DNA from: DATKZS01 sp035527835 [NCBI: bacterium]
GTDB lineage: Bacteria; RBG-13-61-14
Direction of reading: 5' to 3'
Length of the DNA: 25,766 bases
Assembly (NCBI GenBank): GCA_035527835.1
Contig: DATKZS010000216.1
Coordinates: 1 to 25,766, forward strand
Part shown: positions 1 to 7,066 of the stretch, piece by piece
Position numbering within the stretch: the stretch's first letter is position 1
Layout of the letters: each line of letters opens with the position of its first letter
Position numbers and translations under genes: made by a program
The notes under the pieces: generated by a model
The model's input: the letters and a program-made list of their open reading frames with translations, nothing else
Database searches by the model: none
Told to the model about the DNA's origin: nothing

Positions 1-175
1 ACGCCCCACGCCCCAAGCCTCAAGCCTCACGCCCCACGCCCCACGCCCCAAGCCTCAAGCCCCACGCCTCAAGCCTCAAGCCTCAAGCCTCAAGCCCCAC
101 GCCCCACGCCACACGCCCCACGCCCCACGCCCCAAGCCACAAGCCCCAAGCCCCAAGCCTCAAGCCCCAGGCCTC
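1..175. repeat. Heptamer tandem array, 25 units, cut by the left window edge
   Basis: Twenty-five head-to-tail 7-nt units run without a break from base 1 to 175. Nearly all are one of two forms, ACGCCCC or AAGCCTC, with intermediates such as AAGCCCC, ACGCCAC and ACGCCTC, so the consensus is A(C/A)GCC(C/T)C. The two forms occur in blocks, as expected from slippage and unit duplication. The array ends 36 bases before the start codon of the membrane protein gene at 212. It begins before the window, so its full length is unknown. There is no spacer structure, so it is not a CRISPR array. Confidence 0.95.
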
Positions 176-211
176 TTCTCTGTTCCACCTTCATCTGTTA
201 TCATTCTGGTC

Positions 212-1933
212 ATGGCCTCAAGCCCGCAATCATGGCCCTGGTCCCGCGCTCGCGGAGTCTGGCCCATTGTCCTGCCCGCCGCCCTGCTGGCCTGGCTCCT
301 CGCCTGGGTCTTTCACTTCGGGACCACCCTCATCAACGACGAGTACCTGGCCATTGACTACTTCTACCGCATCGTCCGGCTGGGCCGGGCCTACCCCACG
401 CCCGACGCCTTTCACAAGCCGCTCTCGGTGCTGATGGGATTCTTCGCCTGGCTCACGGAATCGCCGCTGGGCTACGAGGCCGCGGTGGCGGTGTTCGGCG
501 TCATCTTCGTCGTGGTCCTCTACTTCGCGCTGCGCCGCGAGCTGGGGGCCTCATTCGCGCTGGCCGCGGCGGTGGCCGTGTCTCTGCACCCGGACCTCAT
601 GTATTACACGGCGCGGGGCTCCACCGTCATCCCCTTCTGCGCCTTCACCTTTGCGGCGCTGCTGGCCGCCCACAAGCGGGATGAGAAGTGGTCGCTCTGG
701 GTTTACGCGGGCTCTCTGTTCCTGGCCGGCCTGATCCGCGCCGAGCCGTGGGTGCTGGCCGCGCCGGCGCTTTACTGGTGGTGGCCGCGCCATAAGAGCG
801 CGCGGGCGTGGGCCGGCCTTTTCGCGGCGCTATGCTTGATCGGACTGGCGCCGGTGATATGGCTGGGCAAGGACTACTTCATCAACCACGACCTGATGCA
901 CGGCTTCAAGGTCGCCATTCGGGTGCGGGTGGTGGGCATGGGCCAGCCGTTCAGTCTGCTCGACGCCCTGCTCTCGTTTTGGCTCAAGGTGCCGAACAAG
1001 GTCTCGTGGCCGGTGGTGGCCGGGGCCGTGGCCGGCGCCGTGCTTTTTGTCAAGGAAAAGGGCCTGCGCCCGGGCCTGATGCATCCGCTCATCGTGTTCC
1101 CCGCCCTGGTCAGCGTTTTCCTGGCCGCGGTCGTTTACCTGGGCGTGTATCCCAATCCCTGGTATTTTTATTTCGACTCCGTGTTCGCAATTATCTTCTG
1201 CCTGAACTTTTTCCGGACCGTGATCCCGCGGATCAAGATGGGCGCGGGCCGGGCCGCGTGGACCGCCATTATGTTCGCGGCCATTTTCATCGCCATCGCC
1301 ATGTTCCTGGCGCGGGGCGGCGGGGGACTCACGGAGGGCCGCTGGCTCCTGATCGCGGCATCATTGATCTGCGCCGCGCTCGCCGCCGTGCTCGCCCGGC
1401 CGGAGGGCGTGCTCTCCCGGCCCCGCGAGACCTTCCTGATCGCGGCGCTGACGCTGATCTCCCTGTCCTTCCCGCTGATGGCGCACACCCTTTATCAATC
1501 CGAGATTGACGAGCTTAGGCTGGAGGCCGCGAAGCAGCGGGAAATGGCGGCGGTGGCCGAGTTCCTGCGCCGGGAAATTCCCGAGGGCCGCGGCGGCCGG
1601 ATCATGCTGCCCTCCCGCCGCAATGAGCAACTGAGCTGGCTCTTCCGCGACCGCGAGCCGCCCGACACCGTGGCCCTGCGCGAGGCCTTCTATCTGAGCT
1701 CCATGAAGCACATTGATTTCCTCGACCTCCACCCGGACTGGATCATCTACATCCCCGCCGATTACCATTTCCGGGGGCCGGAGAACATGTTCCGCTGGCT
1801 CGGCGGCCAGGACCAGACGGAATTGAACGGCGTCAAGATCAGCCTGGTGATGAGCACCGGCCACATCCGCGTTTTCAAGGTAACCTATCGCCCCGGCCAC
1901 GCGCCGCGCGGGCCGCTGCCCCCGATCCCGTAA
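212..1933 (+). CDS. Polytopic membrane protein, GT-C glycosyltransferase-like
   Basis: The 573-residue product is highly hydrophobic, with roughly ten or more membrane segments from residue 17 to about 475 and a soluble C-terminal tail of about 100 residues. An acidic pair, Asp43-Glu44 in the stretch INDEYLAIDYF, lies just after the first membrane helix. That is where GT-C enzymes of the PMT/ArnT type carry their catalytic acidic residues in the first outer loop. By family logic it would transfer a sugar from a lipid-phosphate donor on the outer face of the inner membrane, but donor and acceptor cannot be read from the sequence. The ATG at 212 has no clear ribosome binding site, and no better in-frame start lies nearby. 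The heptamer array sits directly upstream. The gene converges on the small gene at 2220. A second GT-C-like gene lies at 14118-16037. Confidence 0.7.
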   Translation: MASSPQSWPWSRARGVWPIVLPAALLAWLLAWVFHFGTTLINDEYLAIDYFYRIVRLGRAYPTPDAFHKPLSVLMGFFAWLTESPLGYEAAVAVFGVIFVVVLYFALRRELGASFALAAAVAVSLHPDLMYYTARGSTVIPFCAFTFAALLAAHKRDEKWSLWVYAGSLFLAGLIRAEPWVLAAPALYWWWPRHKSARAWAGLFAALCLIGLAPVIWLGKDYFINHDLMHGFKVAIRVRVVGMGQPFSLLDALLSFWLKVPNKVSWPVVAGAVAGAVLFVKEKGLRPGLMHPLIVFPALVSVFLAAVVYLGVYPNPWYFYFDSVFAIIFCLNFFRTVIPRIKMGAGRAAWTAIMFAAIFIAIAMFLARGGGGLTEGRWLLIAASLICAALAAVLARPEGVLSRPRETFLIAALTLISLSFPLMAHTLYQSEIDELRLEAAKQREMAAVAEFLRREIPEGRGGRIMLPSRRNEQLSWLFRDREPPDTVALREAFYLSSMKHIDFLDLHPDWIIYIPADYHFRGPENMFRWLGGQDQTELNGVKISLVMSTGHIRVFKVTYRPGHAPRGPLPPIP

Positions 1934-1962
1934 ACCTAATCCGGTGGAGGGATTCTTGTTAA

Positions 1963-2030
1963 GCGCAAAGACGCAAAGAACGCAAAGATTATCAAGAAAA
2001 AATTCCTTTGCGTTCTTTGCGTCTTTGCGC
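1963..2030. repeat. Perfect 25-bp inverted repeat of CGCAAAG units
   Basis: The left arm (1963-1987) and right arm (2006-2030) are exact reverse complements over 25 bp, with an 18-nt loop between them. Each arm is three copies of a CGCAAAG unit whose starts are 8 and 9 nt apart. It lies between two convergent genes (ending at 1933 and 2220). It could fold into a long hairpin in either transcript and act as a bidirectional terminator or RNA end protector, but no U-tract follows immediately. Confidence 0.95.
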
Positions 2031-2045
2031 TGCTCAGAAAATATT

Positions 2046-2130
2046 TTTTTGACAGGATTAACAGGATTAACAGGATGAAAGAAAATAAGCATCTACTCGC
2101 TCCGGAACATCCTGTTAATCCTGTCAAAAA
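2046..2130. repeat. Inverted repeat of ACAGGATTA units
   Basis: The left arm at 2046-2067 pairs exactly with the right arm at 2109-2130 (22 bp, including T5/A5 ends). The left side holds three ACAGGAT units 9 nt apart (2051-2076), and the right side holds two. The sequence is unrelated to the CGCAAAG repeat 16 bases earlier, but the design is the same: short tandem units in inverted arms. It lies in the same convergent gap. Confidence 0.93.
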
Positions 2131-2219
2131 TCTTTTCATTATTTCAGGGCGCCGCCTCGCGGCATGAGGAGCTGCCAAAAAAATTTCAATAGCGTCATCC
2201 GGGACAAACCGGACGGCCG

Positions 2220-2528
2220 CTAGGAGGCCCGGGAGAGGGGCACGAGGTACCCGGAGCGGTCGCTGGCCTCGACGGTGAGGGGGAAGAGGGTGGAGGGGAT
2301 GAGGCCGCGGAGCTCGCGCTCGAGCCGGATGAGGCGGAGGATGCAGCGGACGAGCGCGATCTTGTCGCACTTGGGCAGGCGGGACACGGATACGCTCAGG
2401 ATGTCCAGGTCAAAGGGGACGAGGCCGTAGCGGCGGCACAGGACCAGGTAGCGGTCCTTGGTGCGCTTGTACTCCTCCAACATGCGGCCGGAGACCTCAT
2501 GATTTTCTTTGCGTTGCCGTTTTTTCAT
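2220..2528 (-). CDS. Small protein of unknown function, paralog of the product of 3081-3413
   Basis: The 102-residue protein is basic and predicted helical, with no signal peptide or membrane segment. I do not recognise the family. The ATG at 2528 is chosen over an upstream GTG at 2540 because GAGGTGG lies at the right distance before it. Residues 20-70 align without a gap to residues 29-79 of the product of 3081-3413, with 19 of 51 positions identical. The shared pattern is Y-x3-KD-x-YL-x-LC-x2-Y-x-L-x-P-x-DL, followed by D-x-I-x-L-x-R and an L-x3-E. The C-terminal tails differ. A sigma-54-like promoter lies at 2622-2638 in the correct orientation, predicting a leader of about 84 nt. The second half of the shared region could be a DNA- or protein-binding helical pair, but that is a guess. 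Confidence 0.75.
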   Translation of the reverse strand: MKKRQRKENHEVSGRMLEEYKRTKDRYLVLCRRYGLVPFDLDILSVSVSRLPKCDKIALVRCILRLIRLERELRGLIPSTLFPLTVEASDRSGYLVPLSRAS

Positions 2529-2621
2529 GGTCCACCTCACTTTGCCGCTTACTTGGCCCGCTTGGCCAGCTTACCTCCTTCATTTATTATCCCGGACCTT
2601 GCCGATTCCGCCATAATAATA

Positions 2622-2638
2622 AGCAACCATTGTGCCAA
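2622..2638 (-). promoter_or_regulatory. Sigma-54 (RpoN) -24/-12 promoter candidate for the 2220-2528 gene
   Basis: On the minus strand the sequence reads TTGGCACAATGGTTGCT. It has the invariant GG and GC with ten bases between them. It matches the YTGGCACG-N4-TTGCW consensus at every defined base except the G after GGCAC. The predicted transcription start is near 2612, about 84 nt before the ATG at 2528. Confidence 0.65.
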
Positions 2639-2820
2639 AGCCCGCAAATATCTTCGATTAGTGTTATATTTCAATATGTTGGAAACCGGCGCTGTATTTG
2701 AATTCATATTCAGAAGGCCGGATTGCAGTAATAATTACACGTTTTGGCGCACAGACTGAAATATGTCAATAACGGATTAAGGAAACCTTTCTTACGCGGA
2801 TGCCTCTAACTTGAAGGACA

Positions 2821-2836
2821 CAATTGCATGCAACTG
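2821..2836. promoter_or_regulatory. Palindrome midway between the two sigma-54-like promoters
   Basis: CAATTGCATGCAACTG is a 16-bp palindrome with one mismatched pair and a perfect 10-bp core (TTGCATGCAA). It lies about 190-200 bp upstream of both -24/-12 sites, a typical distance for the upstream site of a sigma-54 enhancer-binding activator. The assignment as an activator site is inference from symmetry and position only. Confidence 0.35.
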
Positions 2837-3030
2837 ACTAGAAAATTGAATAATTTTTCGAGGCAGGACTTTGCGTGGATCAATTGAGCCCATCATCTAA
2901 TCATACGGTTTTTACAATGATTGTTGACGGCGTTACATTTTTTCCGCATTCTCCGGGCCGGCAATCAGGGGAGAAAATAATGAGTTTAGTTTTTTCAACA
3001 GGTTATGAGCCGATTGGGAATCGTTAAGAA

Positions 3031-3047
3031 CTGGCATTTAGTTTGCA
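3031..3047 (+). promoter_or_regulatory. Sigma-54 (RpoN) -24/-12 promoter candidate for the 3081-3413 gene
   Basis: CTGGCATTTAGTTTGCA carries GG and GC ten bases apart and matches the YTGGCA and TTGCW parts of the consensus, missing only the C and G after GGCA. Transcription would start near 3058, leaving a 23-nt leader that still contains the GGAG ribosome binding site at 3071-3074. Confidence 0.6.
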
Positions 3048-3080
3048 TGAATAAATTTTGCTACGTCAACGGAGTGTAAT

Positions 3081-3413
3081 ATGAACACAAGGGGGTTTGA
3101 AATGTTGGAGCCGACACTGCCATTGAGCCAGGGGTCAGCGGCCAGAGATCGCCTTCGCGAGCATTATTCCTATAAAAAGGACGAGTATCTCGAGTTGTGC
3201 TGGCAATATAATCTTCCGCCCAAGGATTTGAGCCTTTTGTTGATGGGCAAGCGATCCATCGCCTCGGGGGACCGGATCCGATTGATCCGGCTGGTGATCC
3301 TGTTGATGGACATGGAGAAGCTGCTCGACCGCCGTGACATCGAGGACTACCTTTTCGCGGAGAACGAGGCCCATTATTCGAACAGCGGGATTTTCCGGCA
3401 CGAGCTGCATTGA
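3081..3413 (+). CDS. Small protein of unknown function, paralog of the product of 2220-2528
   Basis: The 110-residue soluble protein belongs to no family I recognise. The ATG at 3081 follows GGAG with six bases between, and a second ATG at 3102 is a weaker choice. Residues 29-79 match residues 20-70 of the divergent neighbour: Y-x3-KD-x-YL-x-LC-x2-Y-x-L-x-P-x-DL near residues 29-50, then D64-x-I-x-L-x-R and a hydrophobic helix ending in Glu79. The segment around GKRSIASGDRIRLIRL has the rhythm of a helix-turn-helix C-terminal half as in Xre-like proteins, but I cannot confirm it. The acidic tail (residues 83-100) is not shared with the paralog. The nearby sigma-54-like promoter suggests expression on a specific signal rather than constitutively. 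Confidence 0.78.
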   Translation: MNTRGFEMLEPTLPLSQGSAARDRLREHYSYKKDEYLELCWQYNLPPKDLSLLLMGKRSIASGDRIRLIRLVILLMDMEKLLDRRDIEDYLFAENEAHYSNSGIFRHELH

Positions 3414-3451
3414 TCCCGGGCCGTGAGTTCGTAAGGATTTTTTTTAAAAAA

Positions 3452-3581
3452 GCGCCAAGGCGCAAAGAACGCAAAGCAATAACCGGATTTTTGGTCAAGG
3501 GCCGGCTGGTGTTTTCAGCCGGAGAGGGTGACCAAGCCGGTTATTTTTTTCAGGCCCTTTGCGTTCTTGGCGTCTTGGCGC
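3452..3581. repeat. 130-bp nested palindromic element
   Basis: Four stems are nested inside one another. The outer arms 3452-3476 and 3557-3581 match at 23 of 25 positions and use the CGC(A/C)AAG unit three times, with unit starts 8 and 9 nt apart. Inside lie AATAACCGG/CCGGTTATT (3478-3486 with 3537-3545), TTGGTCA/TGACCAA (3491-3497 with 3529-3535) and CCGGCT/AGCCGG (3502-3507 with 3517-3522), the last closing a 9-nt loop. The whole element could fold as one long hairpin. It lies between the convergent genes ending at 3413 and 3886. Confidence 0.92.
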
Positions 3582-3634
3582 TTCATGAAAAGGCTTGATT
3601 TCAACATCCGGTTTCACACTTGTTTGATAGCCAT

Positions 3635-3854
3635 CAAGAAAAACGCCAAGACGCCAAGAGTGCCGAGGTTCGCCAAGTAAAACCGGATGTTTCTTGGCGG
3701 CAAGTCTCGGGAAAAGACGCATCGCCTTGACTCCAACCTGCTTGGCGAACCCGGTGACGGGAACGCCAAGAAAGATTAAACTGCCGGGAGGCCGGCTTGA
3801 GAATTTAATAAAAACATCGCCCTTGGCGTTCTTGGCGTCTTGGCGTTTTTCTTG
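3635..3854. repeat. 220-bp inverted-repeat element; second copy at the right window edge
   Basis: The arms 3635-3668 and 3821-3854 pair at about 31 of 34 positions and are built of CGCCAAG units. The interior holds further inverted pieces, for example TTCGCCAAG/CTTGGCGAA. A separate perfect 12-bp inverted pair links 3603-3614 with 3680-3691 across the left arm. The part from 3636 to about 3774 aligns along its whole length with 25626-25766. It has no coding capacity, so it looks like a non-autonomous dispersed element or a structured RNA. Confidence 0.88.
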
Positions 3855-3885
3855 TGCCTATATTTTGGACAGCACTGATCCGGTT

Positions 3886-6800
3886 TTATTTCTGGGTTCG
3901 GATGCGGATGCGGTCGGCGGCTTCCTTGGCGGTTTTGGCCTGGGGCGTTTCCAGCTTGGCGATCTCGTCGAGGAGTTCCAAAGATTTTTCGGAGCCGATT
4001 TTGCCGAGGGCCTCGATGGCGGCTTCGAGGACCACGGGCTCTTCCTTGCCCTGCTCGATGGTGTGCTCGATGGCCTTCTTGAAACGCTTGAAGAGACCGC
4101 CTTTGAGGGCGGCGCGGTCGCTGGCCATTTGCAGGATCGTTTCCTCGACCGTTCCCTGGTTGGGCAGTTCCGCCATGCCTCCGAGCGCCCTGATGAGCTG
4201 GGCAATCCAGCGGTCGTGCTCGACGGCCTGCTCCTTGTCCCCGGGCCTTTCCTTTTTGATCAGCTCCAGGATTTTGTTGACGGACGATTCGGAGGGCGGC
4301 TGAAAGAGGCTGAGGCACCCGAGGGCGCGGCGCTGCACCCTTTTGTCGGTGTCGTGGAGGGCGGAGATGACGAGGGGCTCGGCGTTCCTTCCCTCGAGCT
4401 TGAGGGAGGTGTTGAGGGCCTCCTCGCGCAGCCGGGGCTGGGAGTGCTTGAGGAGGCGGCGGGAGCGTGCGATGTCCTCGTCGCCCTGTCCGATGTGGCC
4501 GATGATGAGCAGGGAGTTGCGCTGGAGGAACCACTGCTGGCGGGGGTCGTCGAGGATTTGGCGGACGCGGCGGCGGGAGAGGTCTCCCTGCTTGATGAGG
4601 GCGTCCACCACGGCCTTGCGCACTCCGCGGTCCTGGCTCTGGGCGAGGACCTTGATCAAGACCTCGACCCCGAGCGGCCCCATGCGGGGGATGACCTCGT
4701 CCATCAGCGCCCGCTCGGCCTTTTCCGCCTTCTCGTACGCCTCCACCAGTTGGTCGGTGTATTCATGGAAGATGAAGATGAGGGGGTTGGCGGGCAGGCC
4801 GGCGCCGCCTCTGAAGACCTTGGCCTCGGCGGCGGCCTTGTCCACGCCCTTGGCGAGCTCGAGGATCACGGCCCATTTTTTCCGCTCGATCAGGATGGGG
4901 GCGACGCGGTGGAAGCTTTTGAGCAACGCCATGGCGTCCTCTTCGACGGTGGCGTGGAGGAGGCCGGCGATATAATTCTCCAGGTCCTTTTCCAGGTCAT
5001 CGGCGAGGCGCAGGGTGTTGATGCGGTACTGGACCTCCGGGGGCAGCTCCTCGAAGGCCAGGATCTCGTTGAAGTATAGCTGCTCCAGGAAATTCTTGGC
5101 GCCCTGCACGTCTTCGAGGACGACGCGCTGGGCGATCCATTTCATGATGCGTTTCACGCCCTGGAAGCGCCGGTTCAGGATCTCGTTGTCCGCGTGCTCT
5201 TCCCTTTCGGAGCGCAGTCTTGCCAGTTCATCGAAGATGAAGCGGGAGGTGGGCAGGAGCATCTGCATGGGGAAGCAGGCGATGATGGTCTGTTCCAGGT
5301 CCTCGGCCTCGATGTCTTCCACGTGCTTGGCGATGACGTAGCAGTTGAGCACGATGTCCTTCAGCAGGAAGGGGTGGCGCAGCGGCCGGATGATGTCCTG
5401 GATGATCTGGACCTTGAGCTTCTTCATCTCCTCGTGTGACTTGCCCTTGAACATGGGCAGGACCTTCAGGTCCTTGGCCAGCCGGTTGATGGCCATCTCG
5501 GCGCGCCAGGGCAGCTTTTCCTCGACCAGGATCATGTCGTCCATGAACACGCTGGAAATCTCGGAGATGCCGGCGGAGATCAGGGCCTTGGTCAGGAGAT
5601 CGCCGACCTTGGCGCCCTCGCCGCGGTCCGCCTTGGGATCGCTCATGATGTCCACGAAGGCGTCGAAGTGCTCGGGCGTGATTCCCTTTTTAATGGCGAA
5701 GGAGACGAGGCCCTTGCGGTTGTAATAATCGCGGAAGCGGGGCACGAAGAGCTCGGCCATGCCGGCGCCCACCACGGTGCGAACGCTCACCGGCTCGTCG
5801 AGGATGCCGGTGATGAGGACGTCGGTTCGCTCGCGGGTCTCCTGGTTGGTGAGCATGAACTCCTTGTCGTCCCCCAGGGCCTTTTCCAGCTGCTCGAAGA
5901 GCCCCTGCTTGGCGTCCTTGGCGCCGGGATGGTCGGGAGCGTAATAGCCGCTCCGGAGCATGGCCTTGGCCAGGTCCATGATGAAGTCGCCGACGGGCTT
6001 GACCCGCTCGCGCTCCTCCGCGGTCAGCTCCTTTTTCTCGGCCGGAGGCGGCGGGGGCGGCGTTACAACTTCGTCTTCGTATTTCATCTCGGCCTGGGCG
6101 ATGACCTCTTTGACCCAGGCGAGCTTCTTACTGAACGACGACGGCGCGGCCGGCTCCGGCTTCCCGGCGCGCGGCTTGGGCTCGGGCGCCGGCGGGGGCG
6201 GAGTGGGGGCCGGCCTTGGCGGCTCCGGGGCCGGCGGATGGGCCGGCGAGCGGGCCGGCGGCTTAGGCTCGGGCGCCGGAGGCGGGGCAACGGCTTGGGG
6301 CTTGGGCGGCCGGATGTATTCGCGCACGTGCTCGCGGGGCTTATGCTCGGTCTTATCCTGATCGAGGGAGATTTTTATTTTGGGGGCGGGTGGCGGAGTT
6401 GGTTCCGGCGGCGATTGCGCCCCTGGGGGCAGGGGCGCCCCTTGTGTTTGCGGGGCCTGCTCTTGAGGCGGGCCGTGCGGGGGCAAGGGTCCCGCGGTCA
6501 CTTCGAGAGCGGGCCCGGTCTCGGCCCCTGGTTTGGGCGGCTCCGGCTCCGGCGGCGCGGGCTCGGCGATGGGCGCCAGCTTGTCGCGGTAGGCATTGCT
6601 CGCGCGGAGCGCGGATTCCAGATTGGAGAGGACGGGGGCGGCATCGGCGGGAAAGGCGACCAGTATGCCCGAGGTTTTCCCGGTTCCTTCGGAACGGTCA
6701 TCGGAGATCACGGCTCCGTCCAGGATGAACTCGTCCTCGATTCCCGGGACCACGATCTCGACGGTCAGCTCGGTCCCGGCCGGCGAGGGGTTCTTGGAGG

Positions 6801-6891
6801 GAACGAACACCTTGGAATCGCGGAGAAGGGCCCAGTCCTTGAGAAACCGGTCCGGCGATGGGTATTTGAGCCTGATTAACTTTCTGGCCAA
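3886..6891 (-). CDS. Large PilZ-like/HEAT-repeat protein with a proline-rich linker
   Basis: The 1001-residue protein appears cytoplasmic, as it has no signal peptide or membrane segment. Residues 1-95 resemble PilZ-type domains of the kind common in Myxococcus-like bacteria, with the pattern LKYPSPDRFLKDW...AGTELTVEIVVPG...GILVAF. The RxxxR and DxSxxG c-di-GMP-binding motifs are not evident, so nucleotide binding is doubtful. Residues 108-240 are extremely rich in Pro, Glu and Ala and should be an extended linker. Residues about 290-440 hold a helical region with YYAPDHPGAKDA, like the Y-P-x-x-H-P segment seen in some bacterial HEAT and HD-type signalling proteins. From about residue 600 to the end come HEAT-like helical repeats. 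The start is TTG at 6891, preceded by AGGGG at good spacing, and no ATG lies near. The gene stands alone. A scaffold role in motility or envelope signalling is inference. Confidence 0.8.
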   Translation of the reverse strand: MARKLIRLKYPSPDRFLKDWALLRDSKVFVPSKNPSPAGTELTVEIVVPGIEDEFILDGAVISDDRSEGTGKTSGILVAFPADAAPVLSNLESALRASNAYRDKLAPIAEPAPPEPEPPKPGAETGPALEVTAGPLPPHGPPQEQAPQTQGAPLPPGAQSPPEPTPPPAPKIKISLDQDKTEHKPREHVREYIRPPKPQAVAPPPAPEPKPPARSPAHPPAPEPPRPAPTPPPPAPEPKPRAGKPEPAAPSSFSKKLAWVKEVIAQAEMKYEDEVVTPPPPPPAEKKELTAEERERVKPVGDFIMDLAKAMLRSGYYAPDHPGAKDAKQGLFEQLEKALGDDKEFMLTNQETRERTDVLITGILDEPVSVRTVVGAGMAELFVPRFRDYYNRKGLVSFAIKKGITPEHFDAFVDIMSDPKADRGEGAKVGDLLTKALISAGISEISSVFMDDMILVEEKLPWRAEMAINRLAKDLKVLPMFKGKSHEEMKKLKVQIIQDIIRPLRHPFLLKDIVLNCYVIAKHVEDIEAEDLEQTIIACFPMQMLLPTSRFIFDELARLRSEREEHADNEILNRRFQGVKRIMKWIAQRVVLEDVQGAKNFLEQLYFNEILAFEELPPEVQYRINTLRLADDLEKDLENYIAGLLHATVEEDAMALLKSFHRVAPILIERKKWAVILELAKGVDKAAAEAKVFRGGAGLPANPLIFIFHEYTDQLVEAYEKAEKAERALMDEVIPRMGPLGVEVLIKVLAQSQDRGVRKAVVDALIKQGDLSRRRVRQILDDPRQQWFLQRNSLLIIGHIGQGDEDIARSRRLLKHSQPRLREEALNTSLKLEGRNAEPLVISALHDTDKRVQRRALGCLSLFQPPSESSVNKILELIKKERPGDKEQAVEHDRWIAQLIRALGGMAELPNQGTVEETILQMASDRAALKGGLFKRFKKAIEHTIEQGKEEPVVLEAAIEALGKIGSEKSLELLDEIAKLETPQAKTAKEAADRIRIRTQK

Positions 6892-7066
6892 ACCCGACCC
6901 CTATTCAAGAGTTTTACAACAAGATCCCGGTCATGAGGCAGGTCCATGGAATCTTGAGTCGCTCCGGACTCAAACCAAGAGGACTATGTAAACCATATCT
7001 TATAACCATTGCCCATGCAAGAAAAGAAGCGCTGATCCGCGCGCCGGGAGGTGCCTGTCTTCCCAT

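Larger units (their letters stand above)
2529..3080. other. AT-rich divergent intergenic region
   Basis: These 552 bases lie between the start codons of two divergent paralogous genes and are visibly much richer in A+T than the rest of the window. The region holds a sigma-54-like site for each gene (2622-2638 minus, 3031-3047 plus) and a near-perfect 16-bp palindrome (2821-2836) about midway. It contains no convincing gene. A perfect AAGGAGGT anti-16S sequence (minus strand, 2573-2580) sits in the predicted leader of the left gene but is followed by no usable start. Confidence 0.75.

Noticed and set aside
1-175. CRISPR array
   Set aside because: The 7-nt units are contiguous with no spacers and no cas genes are near.
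1361-2092. Minus-strand frame of 243 codons running through the inverted repeats
   Set aside because: Its first part is translated repeat sequence and the rest is the complement of the membrane protein gene.
2497-2583. 28-codon upstream frame on the minus strand overlapping the start of the 2220-2528 gene
   Set aside because: It has a weak ribosome binding site and no recognisable product; it could be chance within the leader.
2610-2638. Sigma-70 reading of the same promoter (TTGGCA, 17 bases, TATGGC, minus strand)
   Set aside because: The -10 box is poor, while the same bases fit the sigma-54 consensus nearly perfectly and the divergent paralog has the matching site.
2917-3027. Possible 36-codon gene, or a 15-codon leader from the ATG at 2980 with GGGGAG upstream
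   Set aside because: The ribosome binding site is good, but the frame is very short, has no motif, ends before the -24/-12 site at 3031 and so would need another promoter.
3694-5079. Long plus-strand open frame (461 codons) opposite the HEAT gene
   Set aside because: It is a mirror of the minus-strand reading in GC-rich codons. Its translation is low-complexity with no family motif, while the minus frame has clear domains.
5668-6879. Plus-strand open frame of 403 codons opposite the PilZ-like and linker region
   Set aside because: It is rich in Gly, Arg and Leu because it is the complement of proline-rich codons; there is no ribosome binding site or family match.
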